A program made the translations under genes and the position numbers. Positions 33,615-45,827 of a stretch of DNA of 64,000 nt are shown here, piece after piece. Positions within the stretch are counted from its first letter, which is position 1. Every line of letters begins with the position of its first letter. A model generated the notes under the pieces. It was not told where the DNA came from. It ran no database searches and was given only the letters and a program-made list of their open reading frames with translations. Source of the stretch: Ricordea florida (lineage: Eukaryota; Cnidaria; Anthozoa; Corallimorpharia; Ricordeidae). The DNA lies in the NCBI GenBank assembly GCA_949710005.1, contig OX453275.1, forward strand, positions 5,911,969 through 5,975,968, in the 5' to 3' direction.

Positions 33615-33713
33615 CACCGGGAAAATATCAGATTCCCAAATCAGTCCTAAACCAGGAAACTTGGTTGAGAATTCCCTGGTTGGGAATCTGGTATTTTTTC
33701 CTGTGCTCGTGAG
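33615..33713. mobile_element. Small inverted-repeat element
   Basis: Bounded by GGGAAAATATCAGATTCCC and GGGAATCTGGTATTTTTTCC. Related to 34044-34250. Confidence 0.5.
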
Positions 33714-34043
33714 ATTATACGAGCAGCAAACACCTTATAAGGAGTAAAAATGCTGATTTAGAATGCTATCCTTGGTTGAACATTTTGTTCCCCTTTAAGA
33801 CTATAAGGAGAAGTCATTGGGCAGGCGGTGGGAGGAAATAGCAGTTGAACCAAAGACAAACTAAACCAAAATAAATGTGCAGAACGAAATGGAAATTAAA
33901 ACCCCCCCTGTACCTGAAGACAATCCAGTGCCATTTTGTGCGTCCTGTGATAAATTTTTGTTACTTAAAATGTGTGATCCCACGGATCGTCGTCTCCTGA
34001 AAAAGCTAGCAGCAAAGAACGAACATGTTTAAAGACACTGCAC

Positions 34044-34250
34044 AGGAAAAAAATACCAGATTCCATTGTTGGATTTTTAAACACCCACAAAATTCTGAAA
34101 TTTGGCAAAGTGAGACAATTCCCAACCAGAAAATTTCCAATCAAGTTTCCTGGTTGGAAATTTCTCACCGCTTCAAATTCAGGATTTTTGTGGGTATTCT
34201 TTTAATTAAATACCCAAAGAAATGATGGGAATCTGTTTTTTTTTCCTGTG
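34044..34250. mobile_element. Small inverted-repeat element
   Basis: Ends CACAGGAAAAAAATACCAGA and its inverse, with an internal inverted pair around CCAACCAGAAAATTTCCAA. No clear target duplication. Confidence 0.55.
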
Positions 34251-34772
34251 CATCTCTCTGAGGACCGCTAACCTCTTTGCAAGTTACAATGACTTGCGCG
34301 ATTGCTGAAAGGTGTTATGTACGTGATTTTAAATTGATTATGCTGCCAAAATTAAGGTCCGTACATAGGTAATGTTCGGTGGGAAAGTGAAATCCGGAGG
34401 AGAGTTCTATTTTTGCGCGCAGCTTATTTGGCAGTTGTATTGCTTTCGACCGCAACATGTGCGAACCTCGGTAAAAATACCATCTGAAAATAGCAGCTTC
34501 TGAAAATAACCAGGTCTTTTGAAACGCCCGATCAAGAATTATGAAGGAGCGAGGGGAACGCTCCAAGGATTGGCTTGTGGTTCCTGATTTACAAGTTCTT
34601 CTCGTGTTCTCCCAGCAATCCAACTGGAAGTGGTTTATTACGCCGGTAAACTCATAGAAACTTCAGTTTATTGCTTTTATAAAATAGCTAAATTTAAATA
34701 AAAACAAAAAAAAAATATTTCTCTTTTCTTTGCAGGGTTTACCGGCATAAAAACCCAAAGGTTATAAAAATG

Positions 34773-34945
34773 GGATCAATATCAGTTTCTGGGCAACCGT
34801 GCACCTACCCCTAATATCAGTTTCTGGGCAACCGTGCACCTACCCCTCCCCTAAACCAAGATTAACGCTAACTTTTTAACTCGTTATAACTTGTTGGTTT
34901 AGGGGAGGGGTAGGTGCACGGTTGCCCAGAAACTGATATTGATCC
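34773..34945. mobile_element. hAT-like MITE with 8-bp duplication
   Basis: About 50-bp inverted ends start GGATCAATATCAGTTTCTGG. TAAAAATG flanks both sides (34765-34772, 34946-34953). The left arm contains an internal tandem duplication. Confidence 0.75.
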
Positions 34946-35665
34946 TAAAAATGCAATTAAAACAACCTTTAATATAAATTATTTCTGAACTTCCAGAGCA
35001 ATAGAATTGTCCACGGCCTTACTCTGGCAAAGCAACTGGGGAAGTAACATTCTCCAGTCTAACATGTACAAATAACCAGAGGCTCAGGGTATTTTTGGAT
35101 CCTACCTACTCCAGTCAAAACTCCAGTCCCTCGCTTTGTGACCAGATAGTGTACATGTAGAGTACTGGGCCCAGTCAGCTGGAATCAGACGACTGAAACG
35201 CGGGGGCTCGGTATAAATAGGGCTCCCCCCGGACCGATTAAATTTATATAAGAAATTGCCAATATGGCGGCCGCTGTGCAGTTGGAAGGCGAGAATCTAC
35301 TTTGCTCGTATTCTTCGACAAATATGATATTTATACATACATAATAAAAGCTAACTTCAAAACTGAGTGGTTGTCTTATGTTATTCATGGTTTACATACA
35401 GAACATTCGGCGTATTTCTCCATAAGACTTCAAGAAGATTACGTTCGATCGCGCGCCATTTGTTTGAAAACCCCTATTCAGTTCCCATGCTTTTCCCTCG
35501 TACAAACTTGCTATGTTCTTTTGCTTCTTACTATTGGACAGTTTAGTATTTTATATATATAAGACGCTATGTGATTGGTACTATAAGCGGCGAAAAATTC
35601 CCGGAAAGTTTGAATAAATTTGGAGGGATTTTGCTTGTAAACAAAACCGTTCGCGTTCTAAGAAG

Positions 35666-38600
35666 ATGTTGGGTTTGGGTGAGCCTTGTGCGAAGAAAGC
35701 GAAGTGCGATCAGCAGAAAGTATATAACGAGAAACGAAAGGAGAAACCTCGAAAGCCTCAATTTAGTTTAAATTTTCAGTTCGGGTTTTGCGAAGAGGAA
35801 GACATGAGAGCCACAAATGAACGATTCGTGCGGCTACGCAATATGGCGAATTTTCGATCTGGGCGGACAAATGCCGATTTCCTGATAGCTCTCATGGATC
35901 GGTATGAGGGATTAACGGGGGAAACTGCAAAGGAAATGCACTCGGTTGAAGTACAGGCAAATTCTACGGAGTCTGTCTTCGAGCTTTATGCTCAACGAGA
36001 ATTAAAAAAAGTCGACTTCCAGTGCCAGTGGCCGTGTGGGGAAGCACCTCTTTATAAGCAGATTCTGTCTCCATTTCGCGAGGCAGAAAGTTTTTTTATC
36101 TGTGGGCAGGATAGCTTCACTCTGTTGCTCCAGGAAACTGCTGCAGGATGTACCTGTGGATCGCAATATGTGTGTGATGGCGGTGCCAGTATAAATATGG
36201 ACGGTCATGTTTTGAGACTGGAGTTACGTTGTTATAACGGGCACAAGGTGAAGTGGGCCAGTTCGTCTATACTTGGAAACAAGTACACTGCTAACTGCAG
36301 GTAAGGCAAATCAAATTTTAATGCTTCTGTCGTAGTCTTTCAATAGTTACGTATCGCACAATTTTTAGATTTAGTTGTTATGTTTCCCTTCTTGAGGTAG
36401 CTGTTATTTTTGGTCAGATATGCATTTATCATCAGGAGTGGTGTTAACTTTGTTATACACCTGTGAGTCATAAAACTACACATAAACCTGACTGTCTTCT
36501 GTGCATCAGGTCGTATGTATACTGCATCGTTGTCGTTTTTGTTTTTTTGCTTGACTCACAATGCAACCTTCATTGTCACTAGGGGTAGAAAAGTGAATTT
36601 TAGTTAAGACAGAGAGGTGCTAATTGTTTGTCCATCCCCATATTCTAGAGTGGTTCATGGTTTTACAAGCTCGGGCATGCTGGAAAGCCAGTATCAAGGC
36701 TTCGCAGAGGCTGCAAAGCTTGGAAGTGTTGGTGATAAGTATATTGATTATGGTGAGCTCATGATGTAACATTTCATTCTTTCTTGCTTCATATCATCTA
36801 GAGCAAAACATTTCGCATCTTTATAAATGAGTGCCTCTTTATTTAATATATGTTGAATTGAACCTTCCAAAATGCATGCACATTCAAGGCAGGAGATACT
36901 GTACCCCCATGTTTATGTTTCCAAAGTTTAAACACCATAATTATTTCTCAGTGAATTATCTATGTTTAGATTTGACACTTACACATTTTTCCTAAGTCTT
37001 TTTAGTCACCTTTCTTTGCCTCTGACAAAATCATGGAATCTTTATTTTGTAGTGTATGACACCATGGGCTATATACAAACTGTGAACAATACTGCTGATG
37101 CTTCGATGTTGGACCAGATACAAGAAGTGCAGAACACAAATTTATATCAGCAAAGGAATGGAGCAGTAAGTCTGTATAGCCAATTGAACATATATAGTTG
37201 ATTCATTATAATTATGTACATGTCCATATACAGACACTTTTGCTGTAACAATTATTGCAAATTATGATATCTTTGGTGTTTGTTTATTCCATAGACTGTC
37301 ATAACTGACTGCCGACACGACTCATCAGCTAATGCCTACCATTCAACAGTGGCAATGATATCTTATGAGTAAGTGCAGGCAGATCTATCAAATTTTCCAG
37401 ACATATCACTAACACTTTTTGGCATTGTTTATATGTATAAATCTTAGCATGTTTTGTTTTTCCTTTTTTTGGGACAGGACCCAACATGTGCTAGCTGTAC
37501 AGACTGTTACCAAAGCAGAGTTCCGCAGCTCCCAAACACATGAGTTTGAGGCAATGCAGAAAATTATCCCTGCCATTCAAGCAAAAGGTTATTCAACTGT
37601 ACCAGTTATGTGGATCTAGATGTTCTCTAGGCTAACATTCCCCCAGTTGTAAAATATAAGTTATTCATTTTACATCTTTTAGGACTCACTGTGATAGAAG
37701 TTGCACATGATTTTGTGCCAAAAATAAAGAACTGGCTGGCGACACAGAACATCCAGAATTCTTTTGATACTTGGCATGGTAAGGAATCACCTAAATGTCA
37801 CTGTATGATGGATGGAATGTACTTATTTTAGACACCAATAATTTGTACTCTCTACCAGCAAAAAATTATTTTCTCTACTTTTGTTGTTGCCTCATAGGAA
37901 CTAAGGGAGTGGCAAAGGCCATGAAAGAAATAAGTTGTGGTGCACAGAAATGGGAGGGTGAGAAGTGGTTTGCAGAGCTGTCAGACAAGCGTATGTATAC
38001 CTGTACTCCATTATTACTTTCTGGAAAATTAATCCAGCTGTTGTCTGTTAGAGAAAAAAATTATACATGGCCGGTTCTAAGCCAATGAGTTTCATTTATT
38101 CTCTTAGGCACAGTTGCCCTGCAGCAGTATTAACCTATTTTTGGCCAAATTAATACCTTTTCCATTTGCAGAGGCCAGTGTTAAACGCCACTTCTATTAC
38201 TCAATGAAAAACTGTACCAGTGCAGATGACCTAAGAAGAAGGCTGTTGACAATAGTTGATCACTATCAGGTATTAAACCTGTTATCTCAATATAACTGAG
38301 GTTCAATGATTGCTATTAACTTGAGTGTAAATAAGCATGACTGTGACATATTACAATTTTCAACCTAACTACTACTTAAAGCTGATTTAAAATTTAAATG
38401 TGGAAAACTGAACCAAAACCTTTCACAATTGCAGGGCAGTCATGGTGGCTGTGATCGAGAATCTAAATGCAAGCAACCTGGGTACCAGTGCAGCAAAGTG
38501 AAAATCTTTAATCAAGGAGCAGTAGCCGCCCTACAGAGGTTCATTTTGGACTCTAAGGTGTACAAGCTGGCTGAGGACTACTACCTGGTAAATTAACATT

Positions 38601-39126
38601 CAGGGGGTATTATTCTTGGTTTTTTCACCATAACCTCACTTCAACGAAACTTCAAATTATTAAGTGGAAATAACATTAATGTATATCAATAACCCAGAAG
38701 CAACTATTCATACCATTCTTATATCTTTTACATTGCAGTGCCGTGACACCTACTGGGTGGAATCATTTAATAATTGCATCCTTATCTACTGCCCAAAGAG
38801 AATTCACTTTGCTGACCGTACTTTTAACATGCGCATTGCACTAGCAGTAATGGACTGGGTAAGCAAAAGACAGTATTTTCCCTCTCTGACAGGATTACCA
38901 TATGCCAATGTCAGTTACTTTAATGTAAAATTTATGCTGTTTTCCTTTATAAACTGACGTGGATATGTCATTGCAGAATGAAAACGTCAACAGAGAAGCG
39001 ACATCAGTGAGTTTGTTACAGGATGTGCGTCGGCCAACTCGCAGAACGGGCCACAGAAACCTCCGTCCAAAAACCTTCATGTTCAGGGAGGTTGTCTGGA
39101 CCACCTTTTTCCAGTTGAATTACTGA
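35666..39126 (+). CDS. Transposase-like protein (Kolobok-like DDE fold?), 11 exons, intact
   Basis: Eleven exons (35666-36300, 36649-36752, 37053-37165, 37295-37368, 37478-37587, 37683-37778, 37898-37990, 38172-38269, 38435-38587, 38739-38858, 38977-39126) join in frame to 581 aa without an internal stop. The N-terminus is basic with Cys-rich blocks (QWPCGEAPLY, GCTCGSQYVC) that may bind zinc. The centre has TDCRHDSSANAYHSTVAMIS, LTVIEVAHDFVPKIKNWLA, NSFDTWHGTKGVAKAMK and HYQGSHGGCDRESKC. This D...H-D...FD-W-H order resembles the RNase H-like core of transposases I associate with Kolobok-type elements (inference). The C-terminus has CRDTYWVESFNNCILIYCPK and FADRTFNMRIALAVMDW. All donors are GT and acceptors AG; the GTTATT donor after exon 5 is weak. 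It could instead be a domesticated host gene. The start is the ATG preceding the long first exon. Confidence 0.7.
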
Positions 39127-39976
39127 GTGAATCCCTTTTTGGGATCAGGGTAGAAGATCATAAAACTAACGGCTCCTTTAGGAGCCAACAAATTTAATAA
39201 AAGTCCTGACCAACAGTCTGCCCTTAAAACTGAACCCCTTGAACGTGAACCCAATAGTATTTGAGTGATGAGGTATTCCTAAATTTGAGGTATTCGTAAA
39301 TTTGACTTTTGCATTGTGGCTTTGCAACACTTGGTGTTAACAAAAAAATTCAGTATTTGGCTCTATACTGCTGTAGAGCCCTTCCTTTGCATGTTGTAGG
39401 AACAGCAAATAACCATTGATGTTAGTGGCACAAACTTTAAGTGGGCCTGGATTGAACGTTTCTTTTTTGCACAAATGCCACTCACAATTGAAATGTACTG
39501 GTTAGCTACACAAAAAAGATATGAAACACTGCATCAATGTCATGAGCATCCAAAGTTTTTCATTTGCTTATGGCTTGCCATTGTAACATGAGATCAGAAC
39601 TGCAGTAGAGAAGACTTTTCAGTGTCTGAAGGATAGGGATTTGTGTTCCAGAGCCCAGATATCAAGACAGGTTTGTATTGAGTTTGAACTGATATACATA
39701 AATTGAAAAATGAAATAAATCATGAGAATAAAAGTCAAAATATTATCGTTACTTGGGTTGGGATATTATACAAGGTAAATAAGAGGTAAACCAACTTCTT
39801 CTGAGGGAATTAAAGGGGTGCTGAATTATGAATGTGAAAGACTGACTGGATCAAAAATTAGACATTTTGCAAACCGAATAAAGTTAAATTCTTTTATCAA
39901 CACAGCTAAAATAAAAACAACTGAGAGAAGCACTTCCTCCCCTTCAGAGACCCACTGGTTCACCTCTTATGCCCTC
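39127..39976. other. Gap between the two convergent genes
   Basis: Probably the two 3' UTRs. AATAAA-like signals occur at about 39712 on the plus strand. No further coding sequence seen. Confidence 0.5.
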
Positions 39977-41167
39977 TTATGCCCTCTTATGCCCCATATA
40001 TGGCACACCTGGTGGGTTTGGATACCGCTTTCGTGTGTCATCCAGGACACACTGGGGCATTAACTCTCGCAGTTCGACCTCACTAAGGCCAGCTGAGGTC
40101 TTTCGATGGATATATAACTCATGTTGCCACAAACCCCTATCCTTCAAACTTTTCCAAAACTTTCTATAATTTTTTAGACGCTTGGCATGATTTGTTATGT
40201 CAGGAGCACAGGATCCCTGTATCCTGGTCACCTCACTGACAGTGATACAGGGCCCCATTAGGCAATGTTGACAAGGTGGATGGTCTTCTAAACCACCCAG
40301 CACACTGTCAGCCCATGCATCCCCCTGGCCAGCTGCTCCTGATGCATTTGGAGGAGCTAGTGTTTCTTGTATTGGGAGCTCTGGTAAACCCATGTTTTCA
40401 TCTTGTATCGGAGGCACAGTTCCTAATAAAGAGAGTCGAGTTCATTTCAGGAAAATTAAAATCGAGCACTTTTTTTTACATGTTTGAAACAACGTTGAAA
40501 AACAAAAATAAATAAAGGAAATCAGTTCAATATCCTATGCCATAAGACAGTACTGTTTATAGCCAAAATGCTCAATTGTAACAGTGTTATAGTTCCAGTA
40601 TAGAAATATATATCTCTTACTAACCGAGTTTTAGGTCCGTACTATATTTACGGAGCGGGTTTTTTCCGCTCTACTTAGTTACGGCACTACGTAACTCACT
40701 ATTGCACTATTATGCGTATTCAAGTTTTACACGTAAATTTGTTCGATTGAATGCACGAACTTTCTGGCACAACACTCGCATAACGTCAATAACGAAAGCC
40801 TGGAAAGTATAGTTCAGCTAATTTACATAACAATATTTATGAGGGCACACTGTACAGCAAATAAGAGTGGCTATAAATTTAGTATGACAATGATTTAATA
40901 TACAGCAGTACTCACTTGAATGCGACGGCCGAGAAACGCGTCTGTGGCTAACATATCGCCATTCTTGTGGCAATCGCGCCGACATTACGGCTTCCACTCT
41001 CCCCACTTCGTTCTCGGGTACTTCGACCAAAACCTTGCATTGCAGGTACCACAGTTTAACTTACACGGCCGACAGCAAGTTAAGAAACGACAAGCGGCAG
41101 TTGTACTTACTTGAACACGGATCATTTTCAGTCGGTGAAGATAAGATGAAGACTCGATGAAGAACAT
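39977..41167 (-). CDS. Accessory protein convergent with the transposase-like gene
   Basis: Three minus-strand exons (41167-41111, 41033-40916, 40422-39977) give 206 aa with consistent phases; a second in-frame ATG at 41125 is also possible. The middle exon reads VLVEVPENEVGRVEAVMSAR. The last has a Cys/His cluster (PPCQHCLMGPCITV), a basic helix (KRLKNYRKFWKSLKDRGLWQ) and ends LMPQCVLDDTRKRYPNPPG VPYMGHKRA. The CxxC plus later C suggests a zinc site. I recall similar C-termini in uncharacterised invertebrate and fish proteins but cannot name the family. Its position and convergence suggest the second gene of the same transposon. Confidence 0.65.
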
Positions 41168-41454
41168 AAATTCACTGATCGACGATCGCGATGCTCGCTA
41201 CGAAAACACGTGTGCTACACGCAATCTTTCGCCTTTGGTTTTCCATTATTTTATTAAAGACCAATAGAAACAGTTTTTTTATATGTATTCTTTATTTTGA
41301 CCAATAGTAAGGTACAATATATCGCGATATCCCAATTTGTTCTCGCGACGCGCGGGATAATTCAAAATCTGGTCCGCCATGTTTCTAGGTTAATAGTCAA
41401 CTAATCAAAATCTTCCTAAGGAAGATTTCCTTATATAGTGACCCCCCGCGTTTA

Positions 41455-41943
41455 ATGTCTGAAAGAAGTATGTCAGATATTGGTATTAAAGTTCCTTATG
41501 CCAGGAAAAAGCAATGATAGCTGGCTTTGCTTCAGGGTTTAAATTTACCAACGAAAAGGGAGTAACAATGGTGGAACCGCTTCCGAAAAGGTTAATCTCC
41601 AATTTTAAATTATTCAAGATGGCGACTAAACTGAGAAACAGGTGACTAACAAATTGATAATATACTTTTAGCTGTCAAACTTTGACGCAAGAAATGTAGC
41701 TTCCTGTTGCTTTTTAATAGCCACATTTTTTTTCCATTTTACAGTTTTGTGCCCATTGTTAAATTGAGCCGACTATAAATACTCTTGAGGCGTAATATTC
41801 GATTGCGGTCATTTTTGAATTTTTGAGAAGTTTCGTTTAAACTTTTAGCGTTTTCAGTTTTCACAGTACAGTCGGATTCTTCACACTGCCAACACCTGCT
41901 CGAACGAAAACCCTTTCTTTAACTGCTTACTTGCGATCATAAT
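41455..41943. promoter_or_regulatory. Upstream region of paralogue 3
   Basis: About 490 bp between the candidate transposon and the paralogue 3 start codon. CTATAAATA at about 41775 is a plausible TATA box. No ORF. Confidence 0.35.
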
Positions 41944-44629
41944 ATGGCGAAAGGGTCTAGCTTGGTAAAGCGGTCCGTCTTGCGTCGATTTTGTTGTCTG
42001 GCGGTTCTAGTATTTGCGGTTTTATGCTGTTTATTGCAGATTCTGTTTAACAAAGAGTTGATTGTTAAACAACCAGCAAAAGAGCACCTGTATTCAATTC
42101 AGAGAAAAGCTGTCTCCCGTGGCAGTCGTTGCACTAATAGTAGTACTAAGATCAGTAGTGAAGTACTCGGAAATGTACGCAGCGCATTAAGGAGTTCATT
42201 CGTTGCTTCGACTAAAGTCAATCGAGGTCGCGAGTTTACTACCTCCACGGCATGTGTGGTGGATCCTGCGATCATAGACTGTCGAAACCTGGGCTTTGCT
42301 TCCTTTTTGCTGGTAACCATTGAACTAATCTCCTTATGCCATGCAATTGGGTTATCTCATCCAACCATAATTTGGAGAACTTATATGGAGAGCTGCCGCT
42401 CAGAGGACCACACTGTCAATCCATGGGAGTCCTACTTTAAACCCGTTAATCCAGGAATCTTATCCCAAGCAAGTAAAGTTCTGTGTCTGAATTACGCTGT
42501 GGCAGAAGTCATAGCCCATTCTGAAGAGAACAATGATATTGGCTTGAAAGTGTCACCAATTCTCAACAACAGCTTCCGAAATCGGTCCAGTGTGCCTGGA
42601 TTTGAATTGAACAAGATAATTACATCAGAAGAAAGGCACAGAGTACGATGGTGGATCAGAAGGTATGTCACACCAAGAGATGAAATCAAATCAAAAGTAG
42701 AGTACTTTTACCAAAAGCAACTTGCCGGGTTCAACCTTCTTGGTGTACATGTTCGTGGAACCGACCACTGGCTTGAAACAGAGACAAAAAGACTTCCCAG
42801 AGTATCTTGGTGGATAACAAGTGCTTCTGTTATTCTAGAGGCATTGCCACACCCCAAGAAAATTTTTGTTGCTAGTGATAATAATGAAGCCATTTTGAAG
42901 TTTGTGTTGCATTTTGGAAAAGATATGGTGAGTTTGCTGGAGTCACTTGTTAGAAATCAGTGTATAATAACCCATGGTCAGTCGTGAGACCAAGTAGACG
43001 ATTGAAGGATTTGTTTTGTTTTTCCTTTCATTGACAGGTGTCCTTTACAAATGCTATCAGAGCACCAAAGTACAAAGGCCATGCTCCACATTACAATCAT
43101 AATGGCAGGCCAGATCCTCTAGGGATGGGGTCACAAGTTCTTACTGATATTTTGCTGTTGGCAAAGTGTGATCACTTCTTACATGCTGAATCAAGTGTTG
43201 CATCCCTTGCAAGCTATTTCAACCCAAGGATGAAAAGCCACTTTCTTGAGGATGAGGTGAAGTACAGTGAAACCTCTATTAGTAGAAATCTACTTGTAGA
43301 CTAATGCAAATGCCGCAATCTGACTGGCTGAGCTACTGCAGACTAGCTATCAGCCATTAGACAGCACTTGGTTGAAGGTCGCTTTCAAAACGGAGACGTA
43401 CGCTTTTGGCAAAGTTTCGCAGTAAGATTGAGTATTTTGGTGTCTTTTTCACTGACACATGATTTGTTTATTATGATTTTTACTAAAACAATTAGATTAT
43501 TTGCTCTCGATTTCTATGTGGTGATAGTTGATGCGGCCTTCGGCCTCATCAGCTATTACCTCATAGAAATCTCAAGCTCATAATCTAATTGTTAATCAAC
43601 CAGACACCTGTGGGAACTTCTGAAATGTCCACTTTACAGAGGGTGTCGGCTTAATGAAGGTCTTTAACAATGGATGTAAATCATACAGATTGGTGCAATC
43701 AACTGTGAGTGTATTGACAGCCAAATTTAGGGAGTTACCACTATTCGTGTTCCAATCTTTCAAGGACATAATCCAACACCACATTGTAAATTCAGTCTGA
43801 TGTCCACTTAATAGAGGTTGTTGACAGTAGAAATTACCAAAATTTAGTGTCTGCCTCTGCTGAAAAGAGGTGTTGGCTGAGTAAGGGGTTTATTATAGAG
43901 GTAAAGTGAATAAATACTTGTACACCATGCTAATTCTGGGACACAACTAAGTGTCTGCATAATAAAAGGTGTTGATTTAAGTGGGGATCCTCTTAAAAGA
44001 GGGCTCACATCACTGAACAAGTTTTGACCTGTCTATGTATGTGATTGATTGTGTTCAACTTGCTGTGAGTCTCACTGATAGCAACAGTCCAAGTTTCTTG
44101 TACTCATCTTAACATATGTATGGGCCAAACAGGTAGGCCATAAATCCTTGTTGAAAAAACATGAATCCATAACTTACAGTAAGATACCCATTTACTCCTC
44201 TCTGGTGGAGGGAATAGGGCCTTGAGTTCTGAAAAACATTTTTTTGAAAAGTCCTTTTAAGGTGTCAAATGGTGGCATTTTGACAAGCCAGGCAGAATTT
44301 CTAATTCAGTGGGCCATACTATGAAGTTCTGCAAATTACAGTGCATGTACTGAGATGTCATAACCAAAGTCCTTTTTGTTTACTAGGTACAAGAAAACAT
44401 CCACATAGGAATGGTTCTTCCTTTTCAGGAAGATGATCTTGATGATAATGAAGATGGGAGTAAGAATAGCGATGAAAGTAGTAATGATGATGACGATGAT
44501 GATGAAACCGACATACAATTAGCCATTGAATGCTTCCAAAAAAACAGTGCAGACAGTGTTTGTCCAAACACTTCTTCTGGGTTGTTTGTCAACATATCTG
44601 AGGCAGTGCAGTTTCTTAGTCTTAATTAA
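41944..44629 (+). CDS. Fucosyltransferase-like type II membrane glycosyltransferase, paralogue 3
   Basis: Three exons (41944-42927, 43038-43256, 44429-44629), all phase 0, give 467 aa. The anchor is FCCLAVLVFAVLCCLLQILF, followed by a Ser-rich stem. Conserved blocks are TACVVDPAIIDCRNLGFASF, NPWESYFKPVNP, SFRNRSSVPGF, LLGVHVRGTDHW, IFVASDNNEA and CDHFLHAESSVASLASYF. The last exon starts with an acidic run (DDLDDNEDG, DDDDDDE) and ends SVCPNTSSGLFVNI. It is the most diverged paralogue (WESYFKP for WEWYFEP, TSS for GAK in the tail). Same orientation and intron positions as paralogue 1. The first intron is only about 110 bp, against 4.8 kb in paralogue 1. Acceptor substrate unknown. Confidence 0.8.
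43287..43605. mobile_element. Hairpin-bearing DNA repeat, copy 1
   Basis: Begins around TAGACTAATGCAAATGCCGC and ends in a 110-bp palindrome starting ACAATTAGATTATTTG with a GATGCGGCCTTCGGCCTCATC centre. A related inverted copy is at 56884-57185. In intron 2 of paralogue 3. Confidence 0.55.
43620..44010. repeat. Degenerate tandem blocks
   Basis: Repeated variations of GTCCACTTAATAGAGGTTG and TCTGCATAATAAAAGGTG, about 60 bp apart, in intron 2 of paralogue 3. Confidence 0.4.
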
Positions 44630-45033
44630 CTAATTTAACAAGGTGGCCACCATACAAGACAACTGCTTGGTCTTGTAAAACCATACCACAGTAGGCTAAA
44701 CTGTTTTCGTTGTTTTTATTGTACTGTGTGCAAGCATAGCAACTGTACTAATAGTACTATTAAGACTAATTATTGTTATGATGATAGTACCATAACAATT
44801 ATGTGTATAATTATTATAATGTGGTTATTAGAGTAATAAATTATCGTAATGTAGCTATTAAAATGAAAGGTTATGATAATTTTTAGCTTTAACAATAATA
44901 ATTTATTATTGCAGCATTATTAAAATTAATGTCTTATCAAAGTTGGAAGTGCTCAAAAATGTACTGATAAGTACATGTGGTCCTCTTTTTGCAAGTGAAA
45001 TTTAAGTTGGAAGCAAACTGATGGGAATATAAG
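44630..45033. other. 3' flank of paralogue 3, AT-rich
   Basis: No gene; ATTATTA-rich. Probably includes the 3' UTR. Confidence 0.5.
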
Positions 45034-45242
45034 ACAAGGTGGACAGTGTTCTTACAAGGTGGACAGTGTTCTTACAAGGTGGACAGTGTTCTTACAAGGT
45101 GGACAGTGTTCTTACAAGGTGGACAGTGTTCTTACAAGGTGGACAGTGTTCTTACAAGGTGGACAGTGTTCTTACAAGGTGGACAGTGTTCTTACAAGGT
45201 GGACAGTGTTCTTACAAGGTGGACAGTGTTCTTACAAGGTGG
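45034..45242. repeat. 20-bp minisatellite, about 10 perfect copies
   Basis: Unit ACAAGGTGGACAGTGTTCTT repeated with essentially no differences, implying recent expansion. Three plus-strand frames stay open only because of the repeat. Confidence 0.95.
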
Positions 45243-45827
45243 TAGGTTGTTTGAAGCTACAGCCAAATATATAGAAAACAAAATTGTAATATTTATCAAC
45301 ATTAAATAAGAAATTCGCAAACTAAAAACTTATTATAAATATGTAAAAGATATTTATTGAAATCAATGCTAGTAGTAGTGCTCTACGGTATTTGACTTTT
45401 GAGCTGTGTGCGCACTTTTTTGGATCCACTTTGGATCCATTATAAAAATATGCATAGATAGGCCTTCTGTTTCCACTGTAACTGCTATCTGGATAAGTTC
45501 TGTACCATCTCTCTGTGCAAGTTTTGTATCTGATCCTGGAGCAGATACAATTTTGGATCCATAACAGTCTCAAGTTGTACCAGTAGTGTGAACAAGTTAT
45601 TTCTATCCCCTTTTCATACTGTGATACAGTGCTTTCTGTGCATGGGCAAAATGGTGAAAACAACTAACTGCTCTCTTTTAGTGATTGTGGACCAGTATAG
45701 ACTGTATAAGCACATGATAGTACAAAACCTGTCTCAGTGTGAACAATTATTGTAAATCTTGAACAGATCCAAACTGTGGGGATAGTTTCTAAAGAAACTG
45801 GTGCTGCGTCGGTGGGAAATTGAAACA

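Larger units (their letters stand above)
35200..41454. mobile_element. Candidate autonomous TTAA-type (Kolobok-like) transposon
   Basis: Two convergent intact genes (35666-39126 plus; 41167-39977 minus) lie between similar ends. The left end reads ACGCGGGGGCTCGGTATAAA and the right end, reversed, ACGCGGGGGGTCACTATATA; both then carry an ATGGCGG-type motif at a similar distance. The right end is flanked by TTAA and the left by TGAA. TTAA insertion is characteristic of Kolobok and piggyBac; the transposase-like gene is closer to the former. The ends match imperfectly, so the boundaries are tentative. Confidence 0.45.

Noticed and set aside
40276-40515. 79-aa plus-strand frame
   Set aside because: Antisense shadow of the last exon of the minus-strand accessory gene.
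44411-44629. Independent small acidic protein
   Set aside because: It is the last exon of paralogue 3 (acceptor at 44427-44428) with upstream intron sequence read through.
45039-45309. Overlapping plus-strand frames of QGGQCSYKVDSVLTRW type
   Set aside because: All arise from the 20-bp minisatellite read in different frames.
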